Source: Silene conica | Lineage: Eukaryota > Streptophyta > Magnoliopsida > Caryophyllales > Caryophyllaceae | Direction: 5' to 3' | Assembly: GCA_029255685.2 (NCBI GenBank) | Contig: CM055313.2 | Coordinates: 23,847,079-23,911,078, forward strand | Length of the DNA stretch: 64,000 bases | In this document: one piece after another, positions 50,163 to 61,426 of the stretch | Numbering within the stretch: the first letter of the stretch is position 1 | Layout: every line of letters begins with the position of its first letter | The notes under the pieces: model-generated | What the model was told of the DNA's origin: nothing | What the model saw: the letters and a program-made list of their open reading frames with translations, nothing else | Databases searched by the model: none | Position numbers and translations under genes: made by a program

Positions 50163-51325
50163 TTATTATTAGTAGTATTAATCATGTTTTGGTAATTAGT
50201 CTAATTGTTATGGTTGTAGTTATTCGTGACTATATTGTTGTGACATTGAATTACTAATACTCGATTAATTGACCATAAGCTATTTTGGCAAGTCTATATT
50301 TAGTAAGTTTTAATTAGTCATAGTCGGTTAATGATTGAACGCTATATTTTAGTAAGTATTATTTTTAGTAAGTCCTATATTTAGTAAGTGCCATTTTTAG
50401 TAAGCTTATATTAGTTGGTAGTAATTGGCTTGTGAATAGAATTTGATGCAATTAATATTTGTAGGATTTGAAATTGAGGAGGAACTTTACTAGACGGTGA
50501 TTGCCATTTGCAGATTTGCTACTCCAGGTAGGATACACTGACCTTACACTCTATGATGTGTAATGAATGGATGTGGTATTGTGTGTTATGGATGCTGAGT
50601 ATGATTGATATGAAAATAATATTAGTTGGATTGATTGTGGATTATTGGTAATGGCATGAGCATTTCATTATTTGATAACATGATTGAGAAATTATATCGT
50701 TGCATTCATGAGCATAGCATATGCATTGGTTATTGAGAAAATTATGGTCAGATATTGTTCTGATATAAAGCCCAAGGTGGTTCTGCAGACCAGGCCTGGT
50801 GTCTTATCAGCTATTGAGCTGGTGTTCGGTGACGACCGATTATAGTCTGCCGGGAGGTTCGGTATGGCTTGGTGCACGGGTATGAGTTTGAGATTGAGAT
50901 TGAGATTGAGCTCGAGCATGTCATGTCATTTGCATATCATTTAACTGTTGCATTATAATTATTGTGTTACCCTACTCAACCGCGAGGTTGACAGTGTATT
51001 CGTGTACACCTACGATGATCCGGAATGGGGAGTAGAATCTACAGGTCAGTGACAGATGAGCTAGGAGCTGGGGCAGGAATGTGAGATGCATACATTGGAC
51101 CGACTTAGTACTATATCACTTCTAGAGGAGTCATCAGTTGTATTTTGTTTTTCCACAATGTAATATCTGTAATAATCAAAGCTTAAATTTTATCAGTTTT
51201 ATATAAAGTACTGTGGTTGTTTTACTTGTTATTCACTACCTCGGACTTTCCGAGATGGTAACAGCTCTATTTATTTGAGAATGTCTTGCTAAAGGCTCTT
51301 AAATAAATGGGGGTGTTACAGTTAA

Positions 51326-52291
51326 TCTCAATCATGTGAATAAAAGAAGAAGAAGAAGACATACCAACAGGATTAACGCGACCTGCCTTAATGTCCTCAC
51401 GATACACGGGGCATGTACGCCTCCAATGCCCAGTCTTGTGGCAATGGTGGCATTCCATGCTTGTATCCTTACTCTTTGTCTTGCCTGTGAGTTGCTCGAC
51501 TCACCGGGCCCACTCTTAGCGAATCCTGACTTCTTGAACTTGGGCATACTTACCGCTAGGTCGCCCTTAGCTTTAGCTTTAGCTTTCCCTTTACCCTTAC
51601 CCTTACTGGAGATCATGAGAACATCCTACTTCACGCTCCCACTTAATTTCAGATCTTTCTCGGTCTGTACGAGAAGGGAGTGGAGCTCATGAGGAGTCTT
51701 CTTCATGTCGTTCATGTAATAGTTGGCCCTAAAGAGGGCGAACCCATCATGTAGCGAATGAAGCATTCGATCAACGATTATGTTCTCACTGATCTTGCAG
51801 TTTAGGGCCTCCAGTTTCTCGATATTCTCAATCATGTTGAGAATATGTGGGCTAACAGCTTGGCCCTTCTGGAGTTTCGCTTCAAAGAAGCGACATGTAT
51901 GCTCATAAGAAACGATTCTCGGAGCTTTCGAGAATTCTTTAGTGAGCGTGGTGAAAATATTGTTTGCACCATAGGAGATGAAGCGTCTTTGCAAATTGGA
52001 TTCCATTGCATAGATGAGTACGTTCTTTATCACACCCGCTTCCATGACAAAGTCACTATGAGCGCGAACTTCGTTAGCTCTAGCTCCAGTTCCTGGGTGT
52101 GCCGGAATTGGCTCAGTCAAGTACTGGAGCTTTCCGTCAGCAATGGCAGCATTCCGTAACGCTGCCTCCCAGTCAGAGAAGTTTGACCCATCATTCCTCA
52201 GTCTAGTAGACTGATTCATGGAGTCCATGAAGGCTTTTAGCCAGGATTCACGTGCTAGCTTGGGACTTGGCATTGGGTCTTCACCAGCCAT
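51326..52291 (-). other. gag region of the Copia element
   Basis: Minus strand starts MAGEDPMPSPKLARESWL at 52291. It has the capsid-like region of Copia gags (NFSDWEAALRNAAIADGKL and MIENIEKLEALNCKISENI). A basic Gly/Lys-Ala linker and a CCHC zinc knuckle (CHHCHKTGHWRRTC, spacing C-x2-C-x4-H-x4-C) follow near 51455. Gag packages the RNA in such elements. The LARD insertion follows. Fossil sequence with about one break. Confidence 0.88.
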
Positions 52292-54065
52292 TTGTTATAC
52301 AGCAGTTTAAATGGATCGCGTTCTACACTGAAAGAAGATAAAAACAAAACCATATAAGCAACTCATCGTTGTGATTTAAGTCTATTTTAAATTGAATTTA
52401 AACTCGTAGACTCATGCATTTATATAATTGATCTCCCTCAAGAATTATATAAACGATCCCAAGACTCAATTTATGTATATTGATAAGCCCACAGCTTGGC
52501 TAATTCCACCGTTGGAACTCTTGGTCGATAGATTTCCGTAAATCATATCTATTAGTCCATCATAGTTGCTAGATAGTATCTAGTGACCATAATGTTGAGA
52601 TAAAATAAATCATCTGTTCCCACTTACCCGACGTAGAGGGGTCATATTATGCCTACCGACGAAGAAGGGATTCATGGGAGTCTGATTTATAAAGACTAGT
52701 CTCAATTTTTGGTTATACGAGGAAGACCCCATCAACTTATATTTATCCATTTTAAGTGAACTAATATCTAGCATGTACGTGAATGAATGAAATAAAGTGA
52801 TGGCTTTGCATGTGACACGTGACATTTGTATTGTCACAAAAAACTAACGCGTAACCACTACATGAGTCAGTTTTCAGGCATGTTATAGGTGGTTTGGTTT
52901 TAGGCGGAATATGATGCAAGCTATTATCGATGAAAGCATAAAATAAATGCAATAAACGTAAATAAAAGTCCTAGTGTGGCCTATCCTACCAAAATAAACA
53001 TAAAAACAACTTGGAATCCACCGTTGGACCCTAGAAGCTTGTCTTAATGTTCCATCTTGGTCTTTGCAGCGAGAGTGAGCATCCGGTCTCCGTCTTTGGT
53101 CTTCACAAAATTACTAATTTAAATTACAAATATAATCATATTTACATTCTAATTTAAATACAAAAGTAATTACATGGCAAAAACCAAAACGGAGATACAA
53201 GATCTCAAAATTACAAACAAGACCGTGTTCCATCATTACGGTAACACAATCTTCTAAGGCCACACTAAGTTACAACCGATTGCAAAAATTAAATACCTTA
53301 TAGAAAGCATTCAAAGTCATTCAACAAGACGATAAATAAAATGCATCAACTAAAAACAAAATTCATTCATGACATAATACCATTATTATGTTCAACAAAT
53401 TTTTACCAAACCACCTTACGAGATTAAAATTATGTGATTATACCGTTTTAATCACATTAATCTTAATAAATTATAATCCATTATCTTAAACCGCTTTAAA
53501 ATAATATGTATCATACGAGAGTGAACCGTTTCACAAAAATTAATATACTATTTCCGTATATAGTATATTACTAAAGGCCAAGGGAAAATAAAACAAGTTA
53601 TTTTCGAAAAATAAAACGCCTGTAACAGAGACGAGGTCGACCGACCTCACCTCGGGGTCGACCGACCATCTGCCAGTCTAAAAAGACTTCCTGTAACAGC
53701 ACCAAGGTCGACCGACCGACCAAACGGAAAAACGAGTTTCTGAAAACGCAAATCGCTGCACTTTAAAACCAAAACAAGTTCATTTTTATCATTGATTTAA
53801 AACGTGTAAATCAAAATTAAACAACAAAAGATTCACATATTGTTAAAAAAATATCGATTAATCAACAATATGTAAATAAGAATCGATAACAAGATCGATT
53901 ACTCACAAAAAGAACACTGCCGAAACAAAAAACACACGCAGGAGTCAGTCGACCGACCGCAACAATGGGTCGACCGACCGACATGGCGAAAGACGCGATT
54001 TTCAGTATTCAAAACCTTATGAAAAACACAAAAGTAAAATTTCGTGGCCTGTCTCTGATACCACT
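52292..54065 (-). other. Leader and primer-binding site of the Copia element
   Basis: A 1.7-kb non-coding leader between the LTR and gag. The PBS (minus-strand TGGTATCAGAG, 54053-54063) matches initiator tRNA-Met and lies 2 nt from the LTR. The nested relative at 32953-34679 carries a homologous leader. Confidence 0.85.
53630..53985. repeat. GGTCGACCGACC palindromes in the Copia leader
   Basis: Three sites in 53633-53725 and a pair at 53942-53983. They occupy the same places in the leader where the nested relative has CACTCGATCGAGTG. Confidence 0.85.
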
Positions 54066-55149
54066 TATGGGGAATAAAACATGTATTCGCCCTAAAATGA
54101 AGGATTATAACGAAATTTAAAATTGCGATTATGGTCAAAAGATAATAAAACAACATGAAAAGAATTACAACCTTGGGTCCTTGAGCGAATAGGCCTAAAA
54201 AGAGGAATTAAAGTAAATTCCCTCCTATAACTTGCACCCAAGACTTTGTTTGAGACGATACCGCGTGTGCTAGAAAGGCTCTCCAATTACCTTGCAATAT
54301 GGGGAGAGTTTTGTGATGTTTTGATGTGAGATCTGAGTTTTGGAAGAATAATGCTCTCAAAACCCTAATTTCTTGAGATGTGTTTTAATCAGTAAAACAT
54401 TCAAAGAACCAGTCCCCTGACAAAAGGAGAAGTCCTCTCCTTTTGTATTACTTCGGTCGGCCGATCCATTAGGGTAAGAGTGGGCTTTCCACTCTTACCT
54501 TATTCTAATGCGTGATTCAACCCGTTTTGCTAAAATATAATTCGCGGGATATTTAATTATAAATCGCATACACGTTATCAGATATTAATGTAGTCGATAC
54601 ATTAATAATGGTCTGACAAAAATACGATATTGTATAACTATGTTAATTAATACAACTGTTTATATTAATATGCGAATTCAATATTTAATTAAATATAAGC
54701 GTTTATATTTAATTTTACGAATTAATCATGTAATCCGTATTAGCTAAAATTATTTAATCTGTATTAAATAATAATCTCAACATCTCATTAACTAATTTAA
54801 TAGTCAATACCTCTGACTAACTGTTTAGTCGTATCCGGCATAAATGTGATTGTATTTTCATACCTTCACATCTCTCAAACGTGTCCTATAGGTGTGACGT
54901 ATAGGGACCAGTTGATCACCGTCATCCGTATGACAATAACGTCAAACTTATCTAGCAAGCCAACCGTTATTGATAAACGTGGATCAACTGATAATAATAC
55001 TGAAGTATGCCCTTGTGATCCTTTAAGAGATTTAGTAAGTCATTGTACTAACTGTCAAGGACACCAGCCCCAACAATCTCTCACTTGTCCATACAAGTGT
55101 ATGTACAATAACGTTATCGCACTACATGTGGAGGACACAAGCTCCAACA
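54066..55149 (-). repeat. 5' LTR of the Copia element (1,084 bp)
   Basis: Minus strand starts TGTTGGAGC at 55149. It aligns end to end with 29708-30794, about 3% different by eye. It also contains a CGGTCGGCCGATCC palindrome-like site near 54453. Confidence 0.9.
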
Positions 55150-55154
55150 GAAAC

Positions 55155-56251
55155 AACCTCATACTCTTACATTTAATTGTATCTTCATGGAAAAGTAATT
55201 TATCATGACCTACATGCACACCATGAAAACCAAATAAAATTAAAATGTCTTATATATACTGTTAAACAATAAATAAAATAGATGAAAATAATAGCAACCC
55301 GAATTCAAAAAATTTAATAGAGGGGGTGTTTCTAAAGGAATGTATTTATATTTGAAAGAGGTAGAATTTGCATTAGTTTAGGATTTGTAAACACATTATA
55401 TTAGAACTCTATCTATTAAATTATACGTATATAGTTTTAGGATCATATTGCACGAAAGTAGTCCTATAACTCCTATTAATATATTAGTGTTTTGTTTATA
55501 TAGAAAGCTTTGTTTGATGAGTTTTTATACGTTTCAATTTTTTTTTAATTATAATTATATATACCATTATTTATTAGATCGAGGTGTTTTATAAATGTTA
55601 GAGACTCTATTATCATACTTTGTCTATTTTTTTTTTCATTTAGATAAAATTTGCATTATTTATTAGTATTAGTTGTACCCAATGAAATCGCCTGAAAAAA
55701 ACAGCCAATGAAATCGCTCGGAAAAAGCTTCCTTTAATAATATAGATAGATAGATAGATTGTATAGATAGATATAACCAGTATAATTTTCTAGTTTAAGA
55801 GATTGTTTTTTCGGATCACTTTGTCCTTAAAATAATGACATTTGACCCGTCTTTTTAAAGAGATGAAATTGACCCATATTTAATGAGAATCTATGAACAA
55901 CCTAACACAATCGGCCCAAACCTGAACCCAAACATACCCAACGACCAACGTGGCTCATTAAAGTCAGACCCACACTCTGGCCCAGACTCAGATCCAGACC
56001 CAACCCATCTTTAACGATATACAAGTTGTTCAATTGATACAGTCAGGCCACCAAAATTTCGTAGACGATTTAGATTAAAGTCATTAGACAAAAGTTGTCT
56101 TGACCTCTACGAAACCCAATTTATTAAACTTGCTCCAATATCTCTACTTTTAGGCACACTCATCTTAGTTAAACAAAAACCACTAAAGCAGAAGAGAGAC
56201 GAGAGATTCTCCATTGACGACGAAGACGAAGACGAAGACGAAGACGAGAAG
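55155..56251 (+). promoter_or_regulatory. Region upstream of PAG1
   Basis: AT-rich up to about 55850, with a TAGA microsatellite at 55740-55776. The minus strand near 55750 reads TCTATCTATATTATTAAAGG, Helitron-start-like but unproven. From 55900 to 56000 there are two GGCCCA words (TGGGCC on the other strand), which recall the site II motif found in promoters of many plant housekeeping genes. That role is inference. Confidence 0.4.
56215..56249 (+). repeat. GAC/GAAGAC microsatellite in the PAG1 5' UTR
   Basis: A hexamer run (GACGAA) ends 2-3 nt before the PAG1 start codon. Pure purine-rich repeats like this vary readily in length. Confidence 0.85.
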
Positions 56252-59200
56252 ATGAGTAGCATCGGTACAGGTTACGATCTCTCCGTCACCACTTTCTCCC
56301 CTGATGGTCGCGTTTTCCAGATCGAATATGCTGCTAAAGCTCTTGATAACTCCGGGTTTAAACCCTAATTTCATCTTTTTTGATTTATTATTATTTTGTT
56401 ATCATTCGTTAATTGTTTTGATGATTGTTTGATTGATTGATTGATTGTTTGCAGTACTGTTGTTGGTATCAAATGCAAGGATGGAATCGTTATGGTAGGT
56501 TTGAGTTTGATTTGATTTGATTCGTTAGGGTTTGTTTGTGTAATTTAGGGTTTGATTGTTTGACTGATTTGGTTGATTAGGGTGTGGAGAAGTTGATTCA
56601 GTCGAAGATGATGTTACCAGGTTCGAATCGAAGGATTCATTCTGTTCATCGGCATTCTGGCATGGTTAGTTTTCGAACTTTCTTCGATTTTAGCTTGTTT
56701 TGTGATGATAATTGAGTATTTGTGTATGGTAGGGTTTTTAGATGTATGTGTTACTTAGTATGTTTCCGATACGAACTGTAAGTAAGGTAGCTTTAGCCTT
56801 ATTCCCTTGAAATATAATGTAGATTAGGTATATTGCTATGAGTAGGGTAGATGTGCGAATACTCTGAAATATCAGTTGGATTACATTCGTGGTTATATGA
56901 TTTAAGATGACATGGCTGACCGTCGACCTGGTTGTTTTTGTGGGGGTTTAAGAGGAAAGTGCCCGATTATAATGTTGAATTCGTAATGGTTCTGAGAACT
57001 TACGATACTTATCAAGTTATCATAATGAGGCGTGTGTGTAGGCCTAACCTAATAATCTTAAGAAGGGTAGGTTTGTAGAGACGAGAGAGCAGTTTTTAAA
57101 TGTTTTATCCCTTGATCTTATGGATGTAGCCATGTAGGTTCGTGTCGTTTTCTTTTGAAAGGAATTTGTAACATATTTGGGACTAATCAGATTGGTATTT
57201 CAAGCATTGGCGGTATATCTAGAATGTTTGAGCAAGATTGGTATTAGACTCATTGACGGTATATCTAGAATGTTTGAGCAAGATTTTTCATTTTCTTTTC
57301 TTACTTTGTGGGCTGCTGAAAGGATGTCGTTTTTGCATATGCGTCTTGTAAGTGACATAGGTTTGTGGCTTTAAGTTGCCTTTTTCCTCCTGGCCTTCCA
57401 CTTATGGAAGTCCTTTAAATGTGTTACTATGTTAAAGCGTCTTTGACTAAGCTTGACATGTCTCCTTTGTGTCACAGGCTGTGGCCGGATTAGCTGCAGA
57501 CGGAAGGCAGGTTGTTGCTCGTGCAAAGTCAGAAGCTTCAAACTATGAGAGGTTGATTATGATATTTTTAAGCAATATAAGTGAATATGCTAATTTTGCT
57601 CCTCAGTCCTTCTGCATTATGCTAGTTACTTCAAATCACATGCTATAGTTTAATAACATTGTTGGTTGGTAAACATTGGAACGGTAAACATGACTAGTAC
57701 AACAATATCAGAGCCTTAGTCTGGGGTCGGCTGTAAACATGACTAGTCTAAAGATAAATTATGTAGTGGTATCTAGGTTTGTATTTGATAGCGTGCTTGT
57801 TTGAAACATGATAATTACTGACACGAGCTGATAGTGCAGAACATTTGAATATGCTTCAAACCATGAGAGGTTGATTATGATATTTTTAAGCAATATAAGT
57901 GAATATGCTGACTTTGCTCCTCAGTCCTTCTGCATTATGCTAGTTACTTCAAATCACATGCTATAGTTTAATAACATTGTTGGTTGGTAAACATTGAAAC
58001 TGTAAACATAACTAGTCTGAAGGTAGTGGTATCTAGGTTTGCATTTGATAGCGTGCTTGTTTGAAACATGATAATAACTGACACGAGTTGATAGTGCAGA
58101 ACATTTGAATATGCTTCAAACCATGAGAGGGTTGATTATGATATTTTTAAGCAATATAAGTGAATATGCTGATTTTGCTCCTCAGTCTTTCCGCATTATG
58201 CTAGTTACTTCAAATCACATTATATAGTTTAATAACATTGTTGCTTGGTAAACATTGAAACTGTAAAGAGTGTAAACATGATTAGTCTAAAGATAAATTA
58301 TGTAGTGGTATCTAGGTTTGCATTTGATAGCGTGCTTGTTTGAAACATGATAATAACTGACAAGCACTGATAGTGCAGAACATTTGAATATACTTAAACA
58401 GTAACCACTCTTATGTGTGCAATTTATATCAAGGTGAGGCTTGCTGTTCTGAAATTATAACTAGAGTCAACACTTGTTTTGCAGTACTTATGGCGAACCA
58501 ATTCCAGTGAAGGAACTTGCTGACCGAGTTGCTAGCTATGTTCATCTCTGTACGCTTTATTGGTGGCTCAGGTCCAACATAATGCTTCACTTTGTAATTT
58601 ACTTGATTAATGTATAGACCACGAGATTCTAATTGTTTATGTAATGTTCTGGACAGACCATTTGGTTGTGGAGTTATTCTTGGTGGTTATGATAGAGATG
58701 GACCTCAATTGTATATGGTTGAGCCTTCCGGTATTTCATACGTAAGTGTATTTTAATTCTGTTGAACACTTCAAGCTCATAATTTGACTTTCATATTCGT
58801 CTCTTCTATAGTTTTAGGCTCTCAGTTTGTTTTCCAATGGTATGCCTTTTTTTTTTTTTTAATTTGTTAGCTCAAAATGCTCTATATTTATTTGGATGCA
58901 GAGATATTTTGGTGCTGCAATTGGCAAGGGGAAACAGGCTGCCAAAACGTAAGCCTGATCTTGTTGTACCTTTTCTTTTTGGCATGACTTGCCTTCTTGC
59001 AGACATTGATTAAGGACTTCATGGAAGTACCGTCGTCCGTTTGTATCTGTCCCAAACTTGATTATTAGGAACACGACACTTCTTCAGCAATATCTTATCG
59101 AGATATGCTGGTTGCTGGACGAATCAGGAAATGTCAACTCATATGCTGCTATCTAATTCTAAGTCTTCAAATGAAATTCCTCTCTTAAAAGAGGAATTTT

Positions 59201-61426
59201 CTTTGAGGCTCAGTCCAATATTTTCTATGCATTTTAAAGTTTATCTGTTTGCGCTGTAACTGATGTTAAGTCGGTTCACTGCGATAAAAATACTAATGTG
59301 TCTCAATTGACTGCATGACAGAGAAATTGAGAAGTTGAACCTTTCTGAAATGACCTGTAGAGAAGGGATCATTGAAGTTGCAAAGATGTGAGTTCTCTCT
59401 TTTTGAAATCTGTTTTTTCTACTTATATTGTTATTTATTCCTTTTTATGCTACAATAATTTACATTACATCTTAGTATGCCTATTCTCCCTTAAGCCTTA
59501 TATCAGTGCTGTGCTTTGTTCATTATGCAACTTATTTAATACCTCTGCGTACATGACCGTCTTCACTTATCCTGTATGTGTGTGAGACCTGTCTTCAGTT
59601 TTCTATTGGCCCACGCACTTAGAAAACAACAGTACTATACCATTCCTAATTTTGTATTAGAGTTTGGTAGTTTGATACCCAATGAATAGGGGTAACTATG
59701 TGGTTCAAGTTTAAAAACTTCATGGGAACAATACGGATAAGAAGATGAGTGTCGGTGATGTTCTGGCTACGTAGATTAATTTTGTTTTGGAAGTTGTCTG
59801 CTTATCTTTACCTGCTGCTTTATGTTTTATGCTGTCTTTTGGTGGGATCATGGCTAAGTTCATATACCAGTCTTAAGTGATTTAGATTTAGAGTAATGTT
59901 TGATGCCAAGAGATGTTGGTGGCTAGTGTAGTCAAAGATTACAGTAGACAAAAGACAATTTATCAAGTACGCACATGGTAGTGGAAGTACCATTGCAGCA
60001 ATCATTGATTAATTTAATATCTGTAGTCTCTGAGGTGTGCTAAGCTCAGTCGCGTCATTTAATGGTTTTGATTTCAGCATATACAAGGTTCACGATGAAG
60101 CAAAGGACAAAGCATTTGAATTGGAGCTGAGTTGGATCTGTGAGGAGTCAAAAAGAGAGCATCAAAAGGTAATCTCTTGTAGCCGTGTAGTATTTTCATC
60201 GTATTTCTAAAATGCAAAGGTCATACTATGTTTTCTCTCGACTTAGAAGTTAGTAATCGATTATTTTTGGCTTTGAAAATCTTGAGAGAAATCATGTTGA
60301 ACTTTTTTCCGTTTGCCTTTGAACGTTTGAATTTGTTTGACCAATTTTCTCTTAGAATGTATTATGCTAAATGGCTAATGTTTTGGAATATCCAAAAAAG
60401 TGAAAAACAAACATACTTCATGTGGTCATTGGTTTGCCTGTTCATAAGATAAAATTCGCAAGCTATTCTTTCTCTGTAAATCAAAATTTATACCCTTATT
60501 TACAAAAAAAAAGTGAACGAAGTTTACATAAAAATGGAATTAGTATTCTCATTTGCGATAGACCCCTTGTAATTAAACTTAACACTTTAACCAATCTAAT
60601 TTAGAGCTTTCTGTCCACCGAGATATTTTGTTTGTGAGTGGCATATTTAGGCATGGCACACGTAGTTTTAAAAGGTACATTCCAGGTGAGGGGGTCCAGG
60701 GCACTTAGCGCAAAGTGAGGGAGTGCGCTCATGCACCCGAGGCGCACTATTTTTCTGAAGCAACATTTTGATTTTGATATAAAATATTGTGCACATTACC
60801 CTTTTTTGAATTTCAAAGATGGCCAACATGTAAGACAAGGATAATAGGGCAAGGGAGGAGCTAAATTAGAGACTTGAGAAAAATATGGAATGCTGTATCG
60901 CACATTGCTTTTTCCACACGGTGCACCTAATGCACCCTGAGTTATCTTGGCTAGCGCCTCACTGAGTCTTGACTCTTGAGTGTAAGCATGTCTAAAGCAT
61001 GCTTTTCTGAACTAAGATGACTCGTATTGCCACTTACAGTTGTGTCTAGAAATGTAGTAATGATTTTTTTTAAGTAGTTTAGTTTCAAAAATAGTTGTTT
61101 TGGTAATCGTCTAAATTTCCAAGTAATCATGTTTTTTTAGCCCCCATAGATCAACCTCGCTTTGTGGCGTTTCTTCTTTAATTGGTGCATGTGTTGATGT
61201 CTCAATCTGATTGGTTTTCTCTTGTAAAGATCCTGTGGTCATTGTTATAAGATGGATGATACGCATGTACAGCTCTTGGAAACACAGTTAGATTTTTGCT
61301 TGATAAACTCGTTGCCCTGCTACTTACACCTTCAAATCGCCGCCTTTGTATCAGGTTCCTAGTGACCTTTTAGAAGCAGCCAAGACCGCCGCTACTACCG
61401 CATTGGAAGAAATGGATGCTGATTAA
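56252..61426 (+). CDS. PAG1: 20S proteasome subunit alpha type-3 (alpha-G), 10 exons, 249 aa
   Basis: Exons: 56252-56355, 56455-56494, 56581-56664, 57478-57551, 58485-58571, 58657-58741, 58902-58948, 59322-59387, 60078-60168, 61355-61426 (stop TAA). All are GT-AG and in phase, 750 nt in total, the length I recall for Arabidopsis PAG1. The product starts [20 protein letters not shown] with the alpha-subunit N-terminal signature ([20 protein letters not shown]). It continues [69 protein letters not shown] and [20 protein letters not shown], and ends acidic (ALEEMDAD). It is a non-catalytic subunit of the outer ring that gates substrate entry. The telo-box AAACCCTA lies at the very start of intron 1 (about 56360). 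Intron 4 holds exon-derived repeats. Intact and presumably functional. Confidence 0.97.
57205..57286. repeat. 46-bp tandem duplication in PAG1 intron 3
   Basis: CATTGRCGGTATATCTAGAA and the following TGTTTGAGCAAGATT occur at 57205 and again at 57251. Confidence 0.85.
57535..58390 (+). repeat. PAG1: Threefold repeat of about 260-310 bp starting in exon 4 of PAG1
   Basis: The first unit includes the last 17 nt of exon 4. Units 2 and 3 repeat those 17 nt (57853-57869, 58113-58129) and the intron sequence after them. Unit 1 also holds a short SINE-like phrase (CATCAGAGCCTTAGTC type, near 57700) absent from units 2 and 3. Confidence 0.88.
60660..61016. mobile_element. Fold-back repeat in PAG1 intron 9
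   Basis: The arms hold GGGCACTTAGCGCAAAGTGAGG-like and TGCACCC/GCGCCTCACTGAG words in opposite orientations. It ends CTGAACTAAG, resembling the element at 15054-15324 in the CCCH gene. Borders are approximate. Confidence 0.45.

Larger units (their letters stand above)
37387..51320 (+). mobile_element. LARD-like non-coding LTR retrotransposon inside the Copia element
   Basis: Target duplication GTTAA (37382-37386, 51321-51325). The 5' LTR is 37387-43222, the PBS 43226-43236, the internal region 43223-46159 and the 3' LTR 46160-51320. LTRs start TGTAATACCCCG and end GTGTTACA. Each LTR carries one solo-LTR insertion. Without them the LTRs are about 2,913 and 2,911 bp. By eye they differ at about 30 sites (about 1%) plus a few small indels, so insertion was recent. 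The 2.9-kb interior has no gag or pol, so mobility must have depended on an unrelated helper. Confidence 0.92.
46160..51320 (+). repeat. 3' LTR of the LARD (interrupted)
   Basis: Two parts, 46160-47917 and 50168-51320, around a solo LTR and its duplicated TTATT. Nearly identical to the 5' LTR. Confidence 0.9.
29708..55149 (-). mobile_element. Ty1/Copia element, minus strand, expanded by nested insertions
   Basis: Bounded by a 5-bp duplication GAAAC (29703-29707, 55150-55154). Minus-strand order is LTR (55149-54066), iMet-type PBS, long leader, gag, protease, integrase, RT, RNase H, polypurine tract, LTR (30794-29708). Gag-protease-integrase-RT-RNase H is the Copia order. Without its insertions it would be about 8.8 kb. 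The two LTRs differ by roughly 3% by eye, so it is older than the LARD inside it. It is a broken fossil: two large insertions plus a few smaller breaks in the coding region. Confidence 0.92.

Noticed and set aside
656-53985. Cloning or assembly artefact explanation for the GTCGAC palindromes
   Set aside because: They occur in natural pairs at regular spacing, in several variants, within ordinary retroelement sequence; no vector sequence is present.
55640-55760. Third Helitron start near 55750
   Set aside because: The minus-strand start TCTATCTATA and the ATTTCATTGGCTG phrase are suggestive, but it overlaps a TAGA microsatellite and no CTAG end with hairpin was found.
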